Source: Virgibacillus_P tibetensis (GTDB taxonomy: Bacteria > Bacillota > Bacilli > Bacillales > Amphibacillaceae). Taken from it: a stretch of DNA of 61,917 nt. The notes beneath the pieces were generated by a model. The model searched no databases. It saw only the letters and a list, made by a program, of their open reading frames with translations, and was not told the DNA's origin. The position numbers and the translations under genes are program-made. This document shows positions 1-9,048 of the stretch, in pieces; the first letter of the stretch is position 1, and every line of letters starts with the position of its first letter. The DNA lies in NCBI RefSeq assembly GCF_036026595.1, contig NZ_JARZFX010000017.1, forward strand, positions 1-61,917. The letters run 5' to 3'.

Positions 1-10
1 CTTACCTTTC

Positions 11-49
11 AAAAAATCCTCACCCAACGATGAATAGTTGGGTAAGGAT
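11..49 (-). terminator. Rho-independent terminator ending the thiolase/ABC operon
   Basis: Read on the minus strand, arms ATCCT..ACCCAAC and GTTGGGT..AGGAT form a roughly 12-bp hairpin with an 8-nt loop, followed by six Ts. It sits just after the SDR gene stop and is the end of the long minus-strand transcript that begins near 11160. Confidence 0.85.
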
Positions 50-53
50 CTGG

Positions 54-797
54 TTACATCATTATTCCGCCATCAACGTGCAGCACATGACCATTTACAT
101 AATCTGCTTCATCTGAAGATAGAAATAAATAAGCGTTCGCTATATCCTCAGGTTTACCAAGTCGCTGCATTGGAATTTGTGCTTTCATTTTTTCCAGAAC
201 ATTTTCTGGAACACCTTCTACCATATTTGTTTCTGTAAATCCAGGTACAACTGCATTCACATTAATTCCTTTACGTGCAAGCTCCTTAGCCCACGTCTTT
301 GTCATACCGATTATCCCGGCTTTTGCTGCTGCATAGTTTGTTTGGCCAACATTGCCATATACCCCTGTAACAGACGAAGTACTAATAATCTTCCCTTTCC
401 CTTGGCTAATCATTGAAGGAAGGACTGCTTGCGTACAATTAAACACGCCAGTTAAATTGACATCAATCACTTGTTTAAATTGCTCAGGCTTCATTTTGGA
501 TAGCATGGCATCCCTGGTAATTCCTGCATTATTAATTAAAATATCTACATTACCATACTCAGCTACTACCTTGCCTACCATTTCGTCTACGCTTTGGCGA
601 TCAGCAACATCCACTTGAATAAATTTACAATTCATACCTTCAGCAGTTAATTGTTCTTCGCTCTCTGCACCTTTTTCCTGATCAAAATCAGCAATAACAA
701 CAGTTGCACCTTCTCTTGCAAACGTTCGAGCAGCTTGAAATCCAATTCCATTCGCTGCACCTGTAATAACAGCTACTTTATCTTTTAATCTATTCAT
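54..797 (-). CDS. SDR-family 3-oxoacyl/acetoacetyl reductase (FabG-like)
   Basis: A 247-aa short-chain dehydrogenase predicted to reduce a 3-oxoacyl thioester or similar ketone with NAD(P)H in the cytoplasm. The Rossmann motif TGAANGIG is at residues 12-19, NNAG at 89-92, and the catalytic Ser142, Tyr155 and Lys159 (YAAAK) are all present. The C-terminal DGG motif is typical of FabG. The start has AAGGAGG eight bases upstream and follows the hydrolase stop directly. It is the last gene of the operon. Housekeeping FabG normally sits in a fab cluster, so this copy probably serves the operon's own acyl substrate; that is inference. Substrate and cofactor preference cannot be read from the sequence. 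Confidence 0.88.
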   Translation of the reverse strand: MNRLKDKVAVITGAANGIGFQAARTFAREGATVVIADFDQEKGAESEEQLTAEGMNCKFIQVDVADRQSVDEMVGKVVAEYGNVDILINNAGITRDAMLSKMKPEQFKQVIDVNLTGVFNCTQAVLPSMISQGKGKIISTSSVTGVYGNVGQTNYAAAKAGIIGMTKTWAKELARKGINVNAVVPGFTETNMVEGVPENVLEKMKAQIPMQRLGKPEDIANAYLFLSSDEADYVNGHVLHVDGGIMM

Positions 798-1712
798 CTA
801 TACAACCTCCTTACCTATCTCGTTTGAGAAAAATTGTTCCATTACGTTAAGGAGTTGCTCAGGGTCATCAATAAAAGGTGAGTGACCGCAACCATCTAAC
901 TCTTTATAGACTGCTTTTTCACCATAATCTTCTATGAGTTCATCAGTCATTTGCCTAGTAACCACCATATCATTTTCTCCCCAAGCAATCATGACAGGTA
1001 CATTGATATTTTTAATTTTACCTTCACCCTCAACCAGGCCATTATGAACGTCACTTAAATTAAAATAATTCAATGCATGATAACATTCGGCCAGATTCCT
1101 TTGGCTAGTCATGTCAGCCAAATACTTTTGGTACTTTTCTTCTTCCGGCTTGTTATTGTTATAAATCACCATATCCCACATTTGTCTAAGAAAATCATAA
1201 TTCAATGTATCATAGGCTGTTTGAACATTTTTCCTTTTGCCATCTTCAAATATTTCAGCTAATGTTTCGATACGATTATTTATATCTGGAAGTCCATCTT
1301 CACCTGTACGGTAATAAGCATATCCCCTTGAAGAAGCTGAGACCAGTAAGAATAATCGATTACAATAGCCTGGATAATCTGCACAGAACTGCTGACCTAC
1401 CGCTCCACCAAGAGACCACCCCGCAAGAGAAAAGTCCCTCAGCCCAATTGCATCTACTACTAGTTTCAAATCATCAGCAAAATCTTTAATAGATGAAATC
1501 GGATGATGGTAACTGGACTCACCGAAACCACGTAAGTCAACAGCATATACTTTATAGTTTGGTGATAACCTTTCTATTGCTACATCCCAGTGCACCGATG
1601 ATGTCATATTTCCATGCACCAATAAAATAGCATCTTTTCCTCCTTCGCGTTCCCGGTAGGCTATCTCTTCCCCATTAGACAAAGATACTTTTTTCAAATT
1701 AATACTTGGCAT
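798..1712 (-). CDS. alpha/beta-hydrolase
   Basis: A 304-aa alpha/beta-hydrolase-fold protein, probably cytoplasmic, hydrolysing an ester, thioester or C-C bond of an unknown compound. The oxyanion region is LVHGNMTSS, the nucleophile Ser100 lies in GWSLGG, and the likely acid and base are Asp248 (GENDMVV) and His277 (GCGHSP). I chose the ATG at 1712 because GGGAGG lies just upstream and the preceding gene stops at 1714. A longer in-frame start at 1793 would add 27 residues that overlap the upstream gene and lack the family pattern. Position in the operon suggests action on a product of the thiolase-fold enzymes, but the reaction is unknown. Confidence 0.85.
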   Translation of the reverse strand: MPSINLKKVSLSNGEEIAYREREGGKDAILLVHGNMTSSVHWDVAIERLSPNYKVYAVDLRGFGESSYHHPISSIKDFADDLKLVVDAIGLRDFSLAGWSLGGAVGQQFCADYPGYCNRLFLLVSASSRGYAYYRTGEDGLPDINNRIETLAEIFEDGKRKNVQTAYDTLNYDFLRQMWDMVIYNNNKPEEEKYQKYLADMTSQRNLAECYHALNYFNLSDVHNGLVEGEGKIKNINVPVMIAWGENDMVVTRQMTDELIEDYGEKAVYKELDGCGHSPFIDDPEQLLNVMEQFFSNEIGKEVV

Positions 1713-1713
1713 T

Positions 1714-2739
1714 TTATAAACCCTCCCTATTCTCGCCCCACTGAATAACATTAGCTCCCCACGCATAACCAATGCCCGCAGAAACAAATACAATAATATC
1801 TCCTGCTTTAAGTTTCCCCTGCTGTTCAGCGAGTTCCAATGATAACAGCTGATCTATTTGCCCAATATGTCCATAGTTTTCCAGATATATAGACTTATCA
1901 TGATCCACGCCCAGCTCATCCAAAATATATAAATGTGCAGATCGCTTCATGTGAAGCATAGCAACATAATCTATATCATCTTTCGTATACCCGCTTTTCT
2001 CCAACGCTTTTTCAATACAGGTAATAAAGTTATCCATAGACTTTTGCTCTAAACGCTGTTTCATCCCTGAGGGGTCCAGGACATCTAACTGGTATAGGCC
2101 TGCATTTAAGGACTCTGTGGTAATTGGATTTTTTGTACCACCTGTCGTTACAACCACATCCTCAGAAAAAGCACCATCAGTTATTAAATGGGATCCAAGC
2201 AGGGCATTTTTCTTATAGTCCTTTTGAAGAATGACCGCCCCCCCACCTGCTCCAAGATTAAACATAAAGCGTGTGCGCGGATTTTGATAATTAATAAAAT
2301 CAACATTCCGATAGCCACCTGCAAGCAAAACCGTTTTAATCTCTTCATCAGCTGTCATCATATCTTTAGCTATCTTCAAGGCCATAATCGTCGTCCCACA
2401 GCGCAAAGCAGTATCAAAAGCCCAGGCGTTTACTGCACCGACCTCGTGTTGAAGTTTTATTCCTGCTGTCCATAACGGATACTCTTTGTGCTCTTCTCCG
2501 ATATAGATAACCAGATCAATAGCTTTGGGATCTATATTCGCCTTTTCTAAAGCCTTTCTTGCAGCCCGAACACCCATTTCTCCTGTATGATCATCATTAG
2601 TTGGTATTCTTTTTTCTTTTATACCCATCTTTTGTTCAACAACTTCTACCGGAATTCCTGCCTGTTCAGCTATTTCATGAGATAACATTCTTTTTTCCGG
2701 CAAATATATTCCTGTACTTACGATTCCAACTGATTGCAC
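1714..2739 (-). CDS. ketoacyl-synthase III-like (FabH/thiolase fold), catalytic Cys present
   Basis: A 341-aa thiolase-superfamily protein of the FabH type. Cys114 (ALRCGTT) aligns with the FabH nucleophile and His263 (LHMKRS) with its catalytic His. The third FabH residue, Asn in the YGN motif, is His291 here (NYGHIG). The glycine-rich C-terminal AGIGYAWGA loop is normal. The start is GTG with AGAGGGG upstream. It lies after livM and before the hydrolase. The altered active site and the catabolic-looking operon argue against a role in ordinary fatty-acid initiation; a specialised acyl transfer, condensation or cleavage is more likely. A paralog with Ser in place of the Cys is encoded at 7639-8637, and the two may act as a heterodimer (inference). 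Confidence 0.8.
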   Translation of the reverse strand: MQSVGIVSTGIYLPEKRMLSHEIAEQAGIPVEVVEQKMGIKEKRIPTNDDHTGEMGVRAARKALEKANIDPKAIDLVIYIGEEHKEYPLWTAGIKLQHEVGAVNAWAFDTALRCGTTIMALKIAKDMMTADEEIKTVLLAGGYRNVDFINYQNPRTRFMFNLGAGGGAVILQKDYKKNALLGSHLITDGAFSEDVVVTTGGTKNPITTESLNAGLYQLDVLDPSGMKQRLEQKSMDNFITCIEKALEKSGYTKDDIDYVAMLHMKRSAHLYILDELGVDHDKSIYLENYGHIGQIDQLLSLELAEQQGKLKAGDIIVFVSAGIGYAWGANVIQWGENREGL

Positions 2740-2754
2740 TATTGATCCCCTCTT

Positions 2755-3756
2755 TTAACCAGTCTTTTTTAGTTTATTATTAACTTTCATTTTTTTTGGA
2801 GTGCGTTTAGTAAACTTAGACTGTATTGTACCTACAATCCCTAAAGGAAAAAATATTACTACCAATATATAAACGATTCCATATAGAATGATCCAACGTT
2901 CAAATATCCAATGCACGTTAGATAAATTCGATAGCCAATGATGGGCAACCTCTATTAGTCCAGCACCTATAATTGGTCCTATCAATGTTCCAACCCCGCC
3001 AATAATTGTCATTAAGAGTACGTCGATCGTCACATCTGTCGCGAATACACTTGTGTTAACAAATCGAAGGGATAATGCATATAACACACCAGCGAAGCTA
3101 GCTACCACGCCTGAGACTATACTAGCAATCACCTTATAGTGTAAGACGTTGTAGCCTAATGATTCGGTCCGACCTTCGTTTTCCCGAATAGATGTTAAAA
3201 CCTTGCCAAAAGGGGACTGTGTAAAACGCCTAAGGCCAAAGAATATAACAATCAAGGACAACGCACAAAGCATGTATAAGTTTTGTGAATCACGAAGAAC
3301 TTCTGGTAATGAGAAGGTAAATCCATCATTACCTTTTGTAAGAGATCGCCATTTTTCTGCCGCTACAAGAAACAAACCTGCGAGTGCCAAGGTAAGCATG
3401 GCATAAAAGTGACTCTTGAGCCTCAGAGTTAGAACACCTATAATGAAGCTCACTATTGCAGCTATAATAGTCGCAATGACTACTGCAATTAATAAAGAAC
3501 CTATCGTTGGTTCAAGACGATCCATACTAATGGCCGTTGAATATGCCCCAATCCCAAAAAACATCACATGACCAAATGAGATGATTCCTGTATAGCCAAG
3601 TATAATGTCATAACTCATCGCGAAAATGCCGAATATAAATATCTGTATAATAATGAACTGCATACTTCGCCCCGTTACAATAAATGGAACAATAAATAAT
3701 AGTAAGGAAATGGCTAAATAGATCCAGGTGCTTGTATTCACGTTACGTAAATTCAT
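2755..3756 (-). CDS. ABC importer permease, LivM type
   Basis: A 333-aa membrane protein with about ten hydrophobic segments, of the branched-chain-amino-acid (HAAT) permease family. The central IIGGVGTLIGPIIGAG stretch is the LivM hallmark, and the basic C-terminal tail is cytoplasmic. It pairs with the LivH-type permease encoded 8 bp upstream and with the two ATPases before it. An AAAGGAG site precedes the ATG. HAAT importers carry amino acids, amides, urea or aromatic and other organic acids. Given its acyl-CoA enzyme neighbours the cargo here is probably a carboxylic acid, not an amino acid (inference). Confidence 0.9.
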   Translation of the reverse strand: MNLRNVNTSTWIYLAISLLLFIVPFIVTGRSMQFIIIQIFIFGIFAMSYDIILGYTGIISFGHVMFFGIGAYSTAISMDRLEPTIGSLLIAVVIATIIAAIVSFIIGVLTLRLKSHFYAMLTLALAGLFLVAAEKWRSLTKGNDGFTFSLPEVLRDSQNLYMLCALSLIVIFFGLRRFTQSPFGKVLTSIRENEGRTESLGYNVLHYKVIASIVSGVVASFAGVLYALSLRFVNTSVFATDVTIDVLLMTIIGGVGTLIGPIIGAGLIEVAHHWLSNLSNVHWIFERWIILYGIVYILVVIFFPLGIVGTIQSKFTKRTPKKMKVNNKLKKTG

Positions 3757-3764
3757 TGTTCATC

Positions 3765-4625
3765 TCACTCCTTTACCCTAAACAAGCCTTGTGGTCTGAA
3801 AATAAGAACGACGAGCATTAATAACATATTTACTGCAAGCGATAATGCCGGTACATAATATGCCATAAACGCTTGTGCCAATCCAACCAATAATGCTGCA
3901 AGCAAGGATCCTGAAAAACTACCCATTCCTCCAATAACGACCACAATGAAAGCTAATATGGAAAATTCCAAGCCCATCTCTGCATAAATCACCCCAGAGT
4001 ACGGTGCAAATAGTATACCGCTAAGTGATGCTAATGCAGAACCAACCATAAATACAAGCATAAACACAAGCTTGATGTTAATACCAAGTGATTGAACCAT
4101 CTCATTGTCCATGACACCTGCACGAACAATTAATCCAATTCGGGTACGCTTTAAAATAAATGTTGCAACAAGAAATACGAGTAGCCCTACTGCAATAATA
4201 AACAGCCTGTATTTGATTAGAACGATATCTCCTAACAGAAAGCTTCCCTGTAAATACTCAGGTGGGAAAACTGCCTTTTGATCAGGTCCAAAAGCAACCT
4301 TTACCATTTCCTGGAGAACAAGCATAAATCCTAAGGTGATTAAAATTTGTTGTATGGTATTTCCATATACAGGTCGGATAATTAACCGTTCTGTAACAAG
4401 TCCAAGTAGTAATCCCATAATAATGGCTAAGACAATACCAAGTAAAAAGCTATTAGTCATTTGAAAAATCCAAACACCCGTGTATGCTCCCCATATAAAT
4501 AACCCACCATGTGCAAAGTTCAATACATGCATTAAGCCGAATATGAGTGTTAATCCTGCAGCAAGGAGGAATATTAACATACCTGTAGCAAGACCATTTA
4601 TTACTAAACTAAAAATTAATTCCAT
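3765..4625 (-). CDS. ABC importer permease, LivH type
   Basis: A 286-aa inner-membrane permease of the HAAT family, with about eight hydrophobic helices. It has the FGLMHVLNFAHGG motif near residue 30 and the IGGMGSFSGSL cytoplasmic-loop motif near residue 240, both typical of LivH. A GGGGGG ribosome site precedes the ATG. The stop lies within the ribosome site region of livM, so the two permeases are probably translated together. It forms the translocation channel with the LivM-type protein. Confidence 0.9.
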   Translation of the reverse strand: MELIFSLVINGLATGMLIFLLAAGLTLIFGLMHVLNFAHGGLFIWGAYTGVWIFQMTNSFLLGIVLAIIMGLLLGLVTERLIIRPVYGNTIQQILITLGFMLVLQEMVKVAFGPDQKAVFPPEYLQGSFLLGDIVLIKYRLFIIAVGLLVFLVATFILKRTRIGLIVRAGVMDNEMVQSLGINIKLVFMLVFMVGSALASLSGILFAPYSGVIYAEMGLEFSILAFIVVVIGGMGSFSGSLLAALLVGLAQAFMAYYVPALSLAVNMLLMLVVLIFRPQGLFRVKE

Positions 4626-4640
4626 ACAGGATCCCCCCTC

Positions 4641-5351
4641 CTACGATATACCAAGGTATTTTTTCATTATTGCTTTGTCTTCCTTCAACTCTTCCATTTG
4701 ACCACTATGAACCATCTGCCCATCATCAATAATATAGAACTGATCACCGATTTTACTTGCCATCATAAAGTTCTGTTCAACAAGCAAAATCGTTGTTTGC
4801 TCCTTCATTTGTTGAATAGATTCCGTAACCTTTTCGACTACAATTGGTGCTAGTCCTTTACTTGGCTCATCGATTAGTAATAAATCATTGTCATTTACAT
4901 AGGCTCTTGCTATAGCAAGCATTTGCTTTTGTCCACCGCTTAATTGTCCACTAGCCTTTTTCCAAAATTTCTTTAAATCCGGAAATAGCTCTAGTACCCA
5001 TTCCATCCGTTTTGTCGTTTCTTCATCTTCTTTTTTCATTGCAACTCTCATATTCTCCTCAATGGTTAAACCACCGAAAATCCCTTGGTCTTCAGGTACA
5101 AATCCAATTCCCTTATTTGCTATTTGGTACGGGTTCATATTACCAATGTCTTCTCCCTTGTAGGTGATAGAGCCTTTAGAAACCTGATTTAGCCCCATAA
5201 TAGTACGTAATGTAGTCGTTTTACCCGCTCCATTTCTTCCAAGCAGTACGGTAGCCTCCCCCTTCGGAACTTCAAAAGAAATGTCATGTAAAATATGGAA
5301 CTTTTGTATAAATGCTTCTACCTGATTTAATTTAAGTAAGCTCTGCATCAT
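4641..5351 (-). CDS. ABC importer ATPase, LivF type
   Basis: A 236-aa ATP-binding subunit. Walker A is GRNGAGKT, the signature is SGGQKQM and Walker B is LLLIDEPSKGLAP, the last being characteristic of LivF. The AGGAGG site at 5357-5362 is followed by GTG-AGT-ATG-ATG. I prefer the ATGs at 5351 or 5348; the GTG at 5357 overlaps the ribosome site itself. The gene overlaps the end of livG, showing tight coupling. It energises the LivHM channel together with the LivG subunit. Confidence 0.9.
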   Translation of the reverse strand: MMQSLLKLNQVEAFIQKFHILHDISFEVPKGEATVLLGRNGAGKTTTLRTIMGLNQVSKGSITYKGEDIGNMNPYQIANKGIGFVPEDQGIFGGLTIEENMRVAMKKEDEETTKRMEWVLELFPDLKKFWKKASGQLSGGQKQMLAIARAYVNDNDLLLIDEPSKGLAPIVVEKVTESIQQMKEQTTILLVEQNFMMASKIGDQFYIIDDGQMVHSGQMEELKEDKAIMKKYLGIS

Positions 5352-6099
5352 ACTCACCTCCTAAATATGCAGTTTGAACGGCTTCATTATTAACGATTTC
5401 CTCTGGTGTTCCTTTTGCCAGCAGTTCACCATGATATAAGACCAATACTTCATCTGACATGTCCATAATCATATTCATTTTGTGCTCAATTAAAATAATG
5501 GTTCGATTCTTTTCCTGTTTTATTTTCTTAATAACGTCAATGATTGCAGGAACTTCCTCCAACGACATCCCAGCAGTGGGCTCATCCAACAATAATAACT
5601 CCGTATTAAGTGCCAAAAGCATAGCTATTTCCAGCTTTCTTTTTTCTCCATGCGCCAAATTTACCGCTAATTGACTTGCTTTACCCTCAAGGAATACCGT
5701 TTTTAATAATTCATGGGCTTTATCCACGAACTCCTTATAGTGAAGAAAATGAGCGAACAGTTGATAACGAACTTTAGCCTCCGATTGTACGGCCAATCGA
5801 ACATTTTCCAGAACGGTCAAATTAGGAAAAACATTGGTGATTTGAAATGATCTCCCAATTCCCATGCGCGTACGTTCCGTCGTCGAAAGCTTTGTGATCT
5901 CATTTCCTTTAAAAAATATGGATCCTTTAGTAGGAGATAACTGACCACTGAGAAGATTGAAAAAAGTTGTTTTACCTGCACCATTCGGCCCGATAATCGA
6001 GGTGAATTTTTTCTCTGGTATCTCTATAGATACTCTATCAACAGCTAAATGCCCCCCAAAGGCGATAGTTAAATCCCTTGTTTCTAAAATAGCTTTCAT
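5332..6099 (-). CDS. ABC importer ATPase, LivG type
   Basis: A 255-aa ATP-binding subunit. Walker A GPNGAGKT is at residues 37-44, Walker B is LLLLDEPTAGMS, and the switch His lies in LIEHKM. The signature reads AHGEKRK instead of the more usual SYGQQR. The first gene of the GFHM block, it follows a 231-bp gap after the solute-binding protein gene, in which a GC-rich hairpin lies. AAGGAAGGGGG precedes the ATG. Confidence 0.9.
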   Translation of the reverse strand: MKAILETRDLTIAFGGHLAVDRVSIEIPEKKFTSIIGPNGAGKTTFFNLLSGQLSPTKGSIFFKGNEITKLSTTERTRMGIGRSFQITNVFPNLTVLENVRLAVQSEAKVRYQLFAHFLHYKEFVDKAHELLKTVFLEGKASQLAVNLAHGEKRKLEIAMLLALNTELLLLDEPTAGMSLEEVPAIIDVIKKIKQEKNRTIILIEHKMNMIMDMSDEVLVLYHGELLAKGTPEEIVNNEAVQTAYLGGEYDAELT

Positions 6100-6128
6100 C
6101 TTTATCCCCCTTCCTTACAATAGGTAAA

Positions 6129-6156
6129 GCCCTCACCTTACATAAAGGGCAAGGGC
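6129..6156 (-). terminator. hairpin between binding-protein gene and livG (possible attenuator)
   Basis: GCCCTcACCTT and AAGGgcAAGGGC form an imperfect stem with only a short T stretch after it on the minus strand. Such hairpins often lower expression of transporter subunits relative to the binding protein; that role is inferred. The rest of the 231-bp gap shows a small GGGAG/CTCCC hairpin near 6240 but no gene. Confidence 0.4.
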
Positions 6157-6330
6157 ATTTTCTAGATATTTAAAAGTTTTTGTAGTTTTTAGGTCAGACC
6201 CCTGGTGTTATTGATTCAAGCAGCGCTGTTTCATTTGTGGGAGTATTCCTCCCGGATTCCGGTTGGAAGCACCGTGAACACCTATTGGATCCCTTTCAAC
6301 CACTGTTTTTGCGTTATCCACTATCCTAAA

Positions 6331-7560
6331 CTACTGATTCATAATTGGTGGTGCTGTTTCTTCTGGTGTTAATACACGCTCCAGAACTGGAACAGGGTAT
6401 TCATCCCCTTCTTCTAAGGTAACGGAATACATTTCCTGTAATGCCTGGTGATCCTCTGCACGGAATGTCATCGTACCTTTTGGTGTTTCAAAGCTCATTC
6501 CTTCCATCGTTTCGATTAAAAGATCTGTATCTGTATCACCTTCTGTTAATTCAAGCGCATGAATAATGGAGATTGCTGAACTCATTCCACCTGCTGTGAA
6601 GAGATCTGGAACTGCACCATCAAATCTTTTTTGGTGTTCTTCTACTAACCAGTCATTTACTTCATTGTCAGGTAAGGTATGGTAATAAAGGGTGAATCCC
6701 TTCATGCCAACAAGTGGAGCCATGGAAGGAAGTGTTGCAATATCAGCCACCCCTGTTGTAACCATAATGCCTTGCTCCTGTACTCTCATGTCCACAATTT
6801 GGTTCCATGGCGTATTTGCCCCTGCCCAAACAACATACAAGAAATCAGGGTCTGATTCGATAACCTTTTGAATATTAGCTGTGAAGTCTGTAGCAGCTTG
6901 ATCTGCATATTCCTCAAGAACTAGTTCTGCACCCAATGCCTCTGCTGCTTCGATAAAAGCTTTAGCACCATCATGTCCAAATGAATAGTCTGGTGCAAGA
7001 GTTGCAATGGTGACACCTTCACCGGCAACGGCTGCAGCTGCTGCAGCGGCATCCTGAGATGAGTTTCTTGCTGTTCTAAAGACATAATCATTGTACTCAG
7101 AACCAGTAATACTATCTGCTGCTGCTGGTTCAACAACCATAATCTTTTCATATTCCTCTGCTAAAGGAGTTACAGCCAATGTATCCCCCGAACTAGATGA
7201 ACCTACCAGGAAATCCACTTCTTCATCTTCAAGCAGACTTATTGCAGCTTGACGAGCAACGGTAGGATCTGTCTCGGTATCTTTCACAATAAATTCAATC
7301 TTCTTACCTGCGACTTCCATTGTGCCATCTGTTGCATAGTCCAATCCCAATTCAAATCCTCGTTGGGTCTGTGCACCATAGCTTTCCAATGCCCCAGTTA
7401 CTGAAGCAAGCACACCAATTTTAATGGTATCCTTGGTATCCTCGGTATCCTTAGTATCCTCTGAACCACCTGAAGCTTCTTCACTGCCTCCACAAGCTGC
7501 TACAATAAGTAAGGTGAACATCATCACAACGATCAAACCAACTTTACTTTTCCATCTCAT
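6331..7560 (-). CDS. ABC importer substrate-binding lipoprotein (Leu/Ile/Val-binding family)
   Basis: A 409-aa secreted receptor with a lipoprotein signal peptide: basic start, hydrophobic core and lipobox LIVAAC with Cys23 as the lipidation site, followed by an acidic Ser/Asp/Thr linker. The mature part begins TIKIGVLASVTGALESYG, the usual start of type-I periplasmic-binding (LivJ-like) proteins. It should sit on the outer membrane face and hand substrate to the LivHM permease. AGGGGG lies upstream of the ATG. The nearest relatives of this fold bind amino acids, amides or aromatic acids. The specificity residues cannot be judged by eye. Confidence 0.88.
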   Translation of the reverse strand: MRWKSKVGLIVVMMFTLLIVAACGGSEEASGGSEDTKDTEDTKDTIKIGVLASVTGALESYGAQTQRGFELGLDYATDGTMEVAGKKIEFIVKDTETDPTVARQAAISLLEDEEVDFLVGSSSSGDTLAVTPLAEEYEKIMVVEPAAADSITGSEYNDYVFRTARNSSQDAAAAAAAVAGEGVTIATLAPDYSFGHDGAKAFIEAAEALGAELVLEEYADQAATDFTANIQKVIESDPDFLYVVWAGANTPWNQIVDMRVQEQGIMVTTGVADIATLPSMAPLVGMKGFTLYYHTLPDNEVNDWLVEEHQKRFDGAVPDLFTAGGMSSAISIIHALELTEGDTDTDLLIETMEGMSFETPKGTMTFRAEDHQALQEMYSVTLEEGDEYPVPVLERVLTPEETAPPIMNQ

Positions 7561-7638
7561 TATTTTTACCCCCTATAGTTTTCTTCTAACTTAAATACAA
7601 TAATAAATAGTAACGGTTACAAGGAAGTTACAAATCTA

Positions 7639-8637
7639 TTATGCTAACCAGCGAATTGCTGTAGCTGCCCATGTATAGCCTGTTCCCGCTGAAACAACAA
7701 CAGCGATGTCACCACTGTTAAGCAAGCCTCTCTCTTCGGCCAAATAAAGGCCATAACAAGGATCTAATGCCGACATATGCCCGTGTTCATTTAAATATAT
7801 AGCCTGTTTATCTGATAGTCCGAGATTCCCGAGAATTTCAGTAAACATAGATCTCTTAGTATGAAGTGGTAAAAGCATTTTTAAATCTTCAAGACTGGCA
7901 TCACTTTTTTCTAATGCCTGCTTAATAACCTTGGTAAAATTAGGAATTGATACAGGATCCAATCTCTCCTTCATACGTAACGGATCTGGCACATCAATAT
8001 AATGTTCCTCCTTTTCAACTACTTCTTTACTTACCGGTTTTACAGAACCACCACCTGGTACAAGCACATCCTGACTGAATGAGCCATCTGTAATGATGGA
8101 AGAACTCAGGATTTCACTTTTCGTTGGGTTCTTTGTTACTAATGCAGCCGCCCCCCCATCGGCAAAGTTAAACATAAACCTAGAACGAGGGTTTTCGTAA
8201 TTAACAATCATAGATTCCTTGGATCCCCCAACCAATAAAATATTCTTCAGATCCTTATCCGAATAAAGCATATCCTTCGCAACCTTTAGTGCAACCGGAA
8301 AGGATGAACTAACATTCATTAGTTCGAATGAAAAAGCGTTGATAGTCCCTAGTTCATATTGAATTTTTGAGGATGCAGTCCAAACCTGATAATCCTTGAA
8401 AGGACTACCGAAATAAATAACGACATCGATTGCTTTCGGATCGATATTCTCCAATATTCCCCTCCCAGCTGCAACAGCCAGATCAGATGCATGCATACTC
8501 TCACGTGCTACTCTTTTTTGCCGGAGTCCAAACTTCTCTATAATCACTTTTTCAGGAATGGATGTTTTCTTTGCCAAATCGGCCGCTGTCTCTATATATT
8601 CAGGTTCAAAAATACTAGTTGCCTCTATCCCGATCAT
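7639..8637 (-). CDS. ketoacyl-synthase III-like paralog, catalytic Cys replaced by Ser
   Basis: A 332-aa protein clearly homologous along its length to the one encoded at 1714-2739 (shared NPRSRFMFN, ITDGSFSQDV, LHTKRS and AGTGYTWA motifs). Where the paralog has Cys114, this protein has Ser110 (MNVSSSF). His259 is kept and the third position is His287 (HGHMSA). Loss of the nucleophilic Cys means it cannot act as a standard FabH. It could be a Ser-based acyl hydrolase or transferase, a decarboxylase, or the non-catalytic partner of a heterodimer, as in PqsBC-type pairs. It overlaps the MaoC gene by 4 bp, so it is co-translated with it. Confidence 0.8.
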   Translation of the reverse strand: MIGIEATSIFEPEYIETAADLAKKTSIPEKVIIEKFGLRQKRVARESMHASDLAVAAGRGILENIDPKAIDVVIYFGSPFKDYQVWTASSKIQYELGTINAFSFELMNVSSSFPVALKVAKDMLYSDKDLKNILLVGGSKESMIVNYENPRSRFMFNFADGGAAALVTKNPTKSEILSSSIITDGSFSQDVLVPGGGSVKPVSKEVVEKEEHYIDVPDPLRMKERLDPVSIPNFTKVIKQALEKSDASLEDLKMLLPLHTKRSMFTEILGNLGLSDKQAIYLNEHGHMSALDPCYGLYLAEERGLLNSGDIAVVVSAGTGYTWAATAIRWLA

Positions 8638-9047
8638 CTATCTAACTCCTCCTTTGGTAACTTCATTACCCCTTCACCATCCAAAACGATGTGATCATCC
8701 TGATTCCTGCATGTTGTGTGTAAGGTTAGTAATCGTTTCTCTTTATCTATGTCAGTAATTTCTGCTTTTGCTGTAATCGTATTTCCTATATATACCGGTC
8801 TTACAAATGATAAGGTTTGAGATACATATACGGACCCTGGCCCTGGTAAATGCATACCCAGTAATCTGGATAAGTAGCTTGCAGTTAATAAACCATGACT
8901 GATTCTTTCGCCAAAATATGTTCGTTTAGCGTATTCATAATCCACATGAACAGGATTATAATCACCACTTAATCCTGCAAAGAGAATAAAATCTGTTTCG
9001 GTTACTGTTCTTGAAAATTGAGCAGATTGTCCAATTGAAAACTCCAC
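8634..9047 (-). CDS. MaoC-family hot-dog hydratase (PhaJ-like)
   Basis: A 137-aa single hot-dog domain protein. The hydratase-2 motif appears as GDYNPVH at residues 28-34, with Asp29 and His34 as catalytic candidates, followed by SHGLLTAS, which is also typical. The family hydrates enoyl-CoA to (R)-3-hydroxyacyl-CoA or the reverse. It lies one base after the ligase stop and overlaps the next gene by four bases. Together with the SDR it could interconvert enoyl, hydroxyacyl and oxoacyl forms of an acyl-CoA. Confidence 0.87.
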   Translation of the reverse strand: MEFSIGQSAQFSRTVTETDFILFAGLSGDYNPVHVDYEYAKRTYFGERISHGLLTASYLSRLLGMHLPGPGSVYVSQTLSFVRPVYIGNTITAKAEITDIDKEKRLLTLHTTCRNQDDHIVLDGEGVMKLPKEELDR

Positions 9048-9048
9048 C

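Noticed and set aside
1713..1793. Longer N-terminus for the alpha/beta-hydrolase
   Set aside because: It would overlap the FabH-like gene, and a good ribosome site exists for the ATG at 1712.
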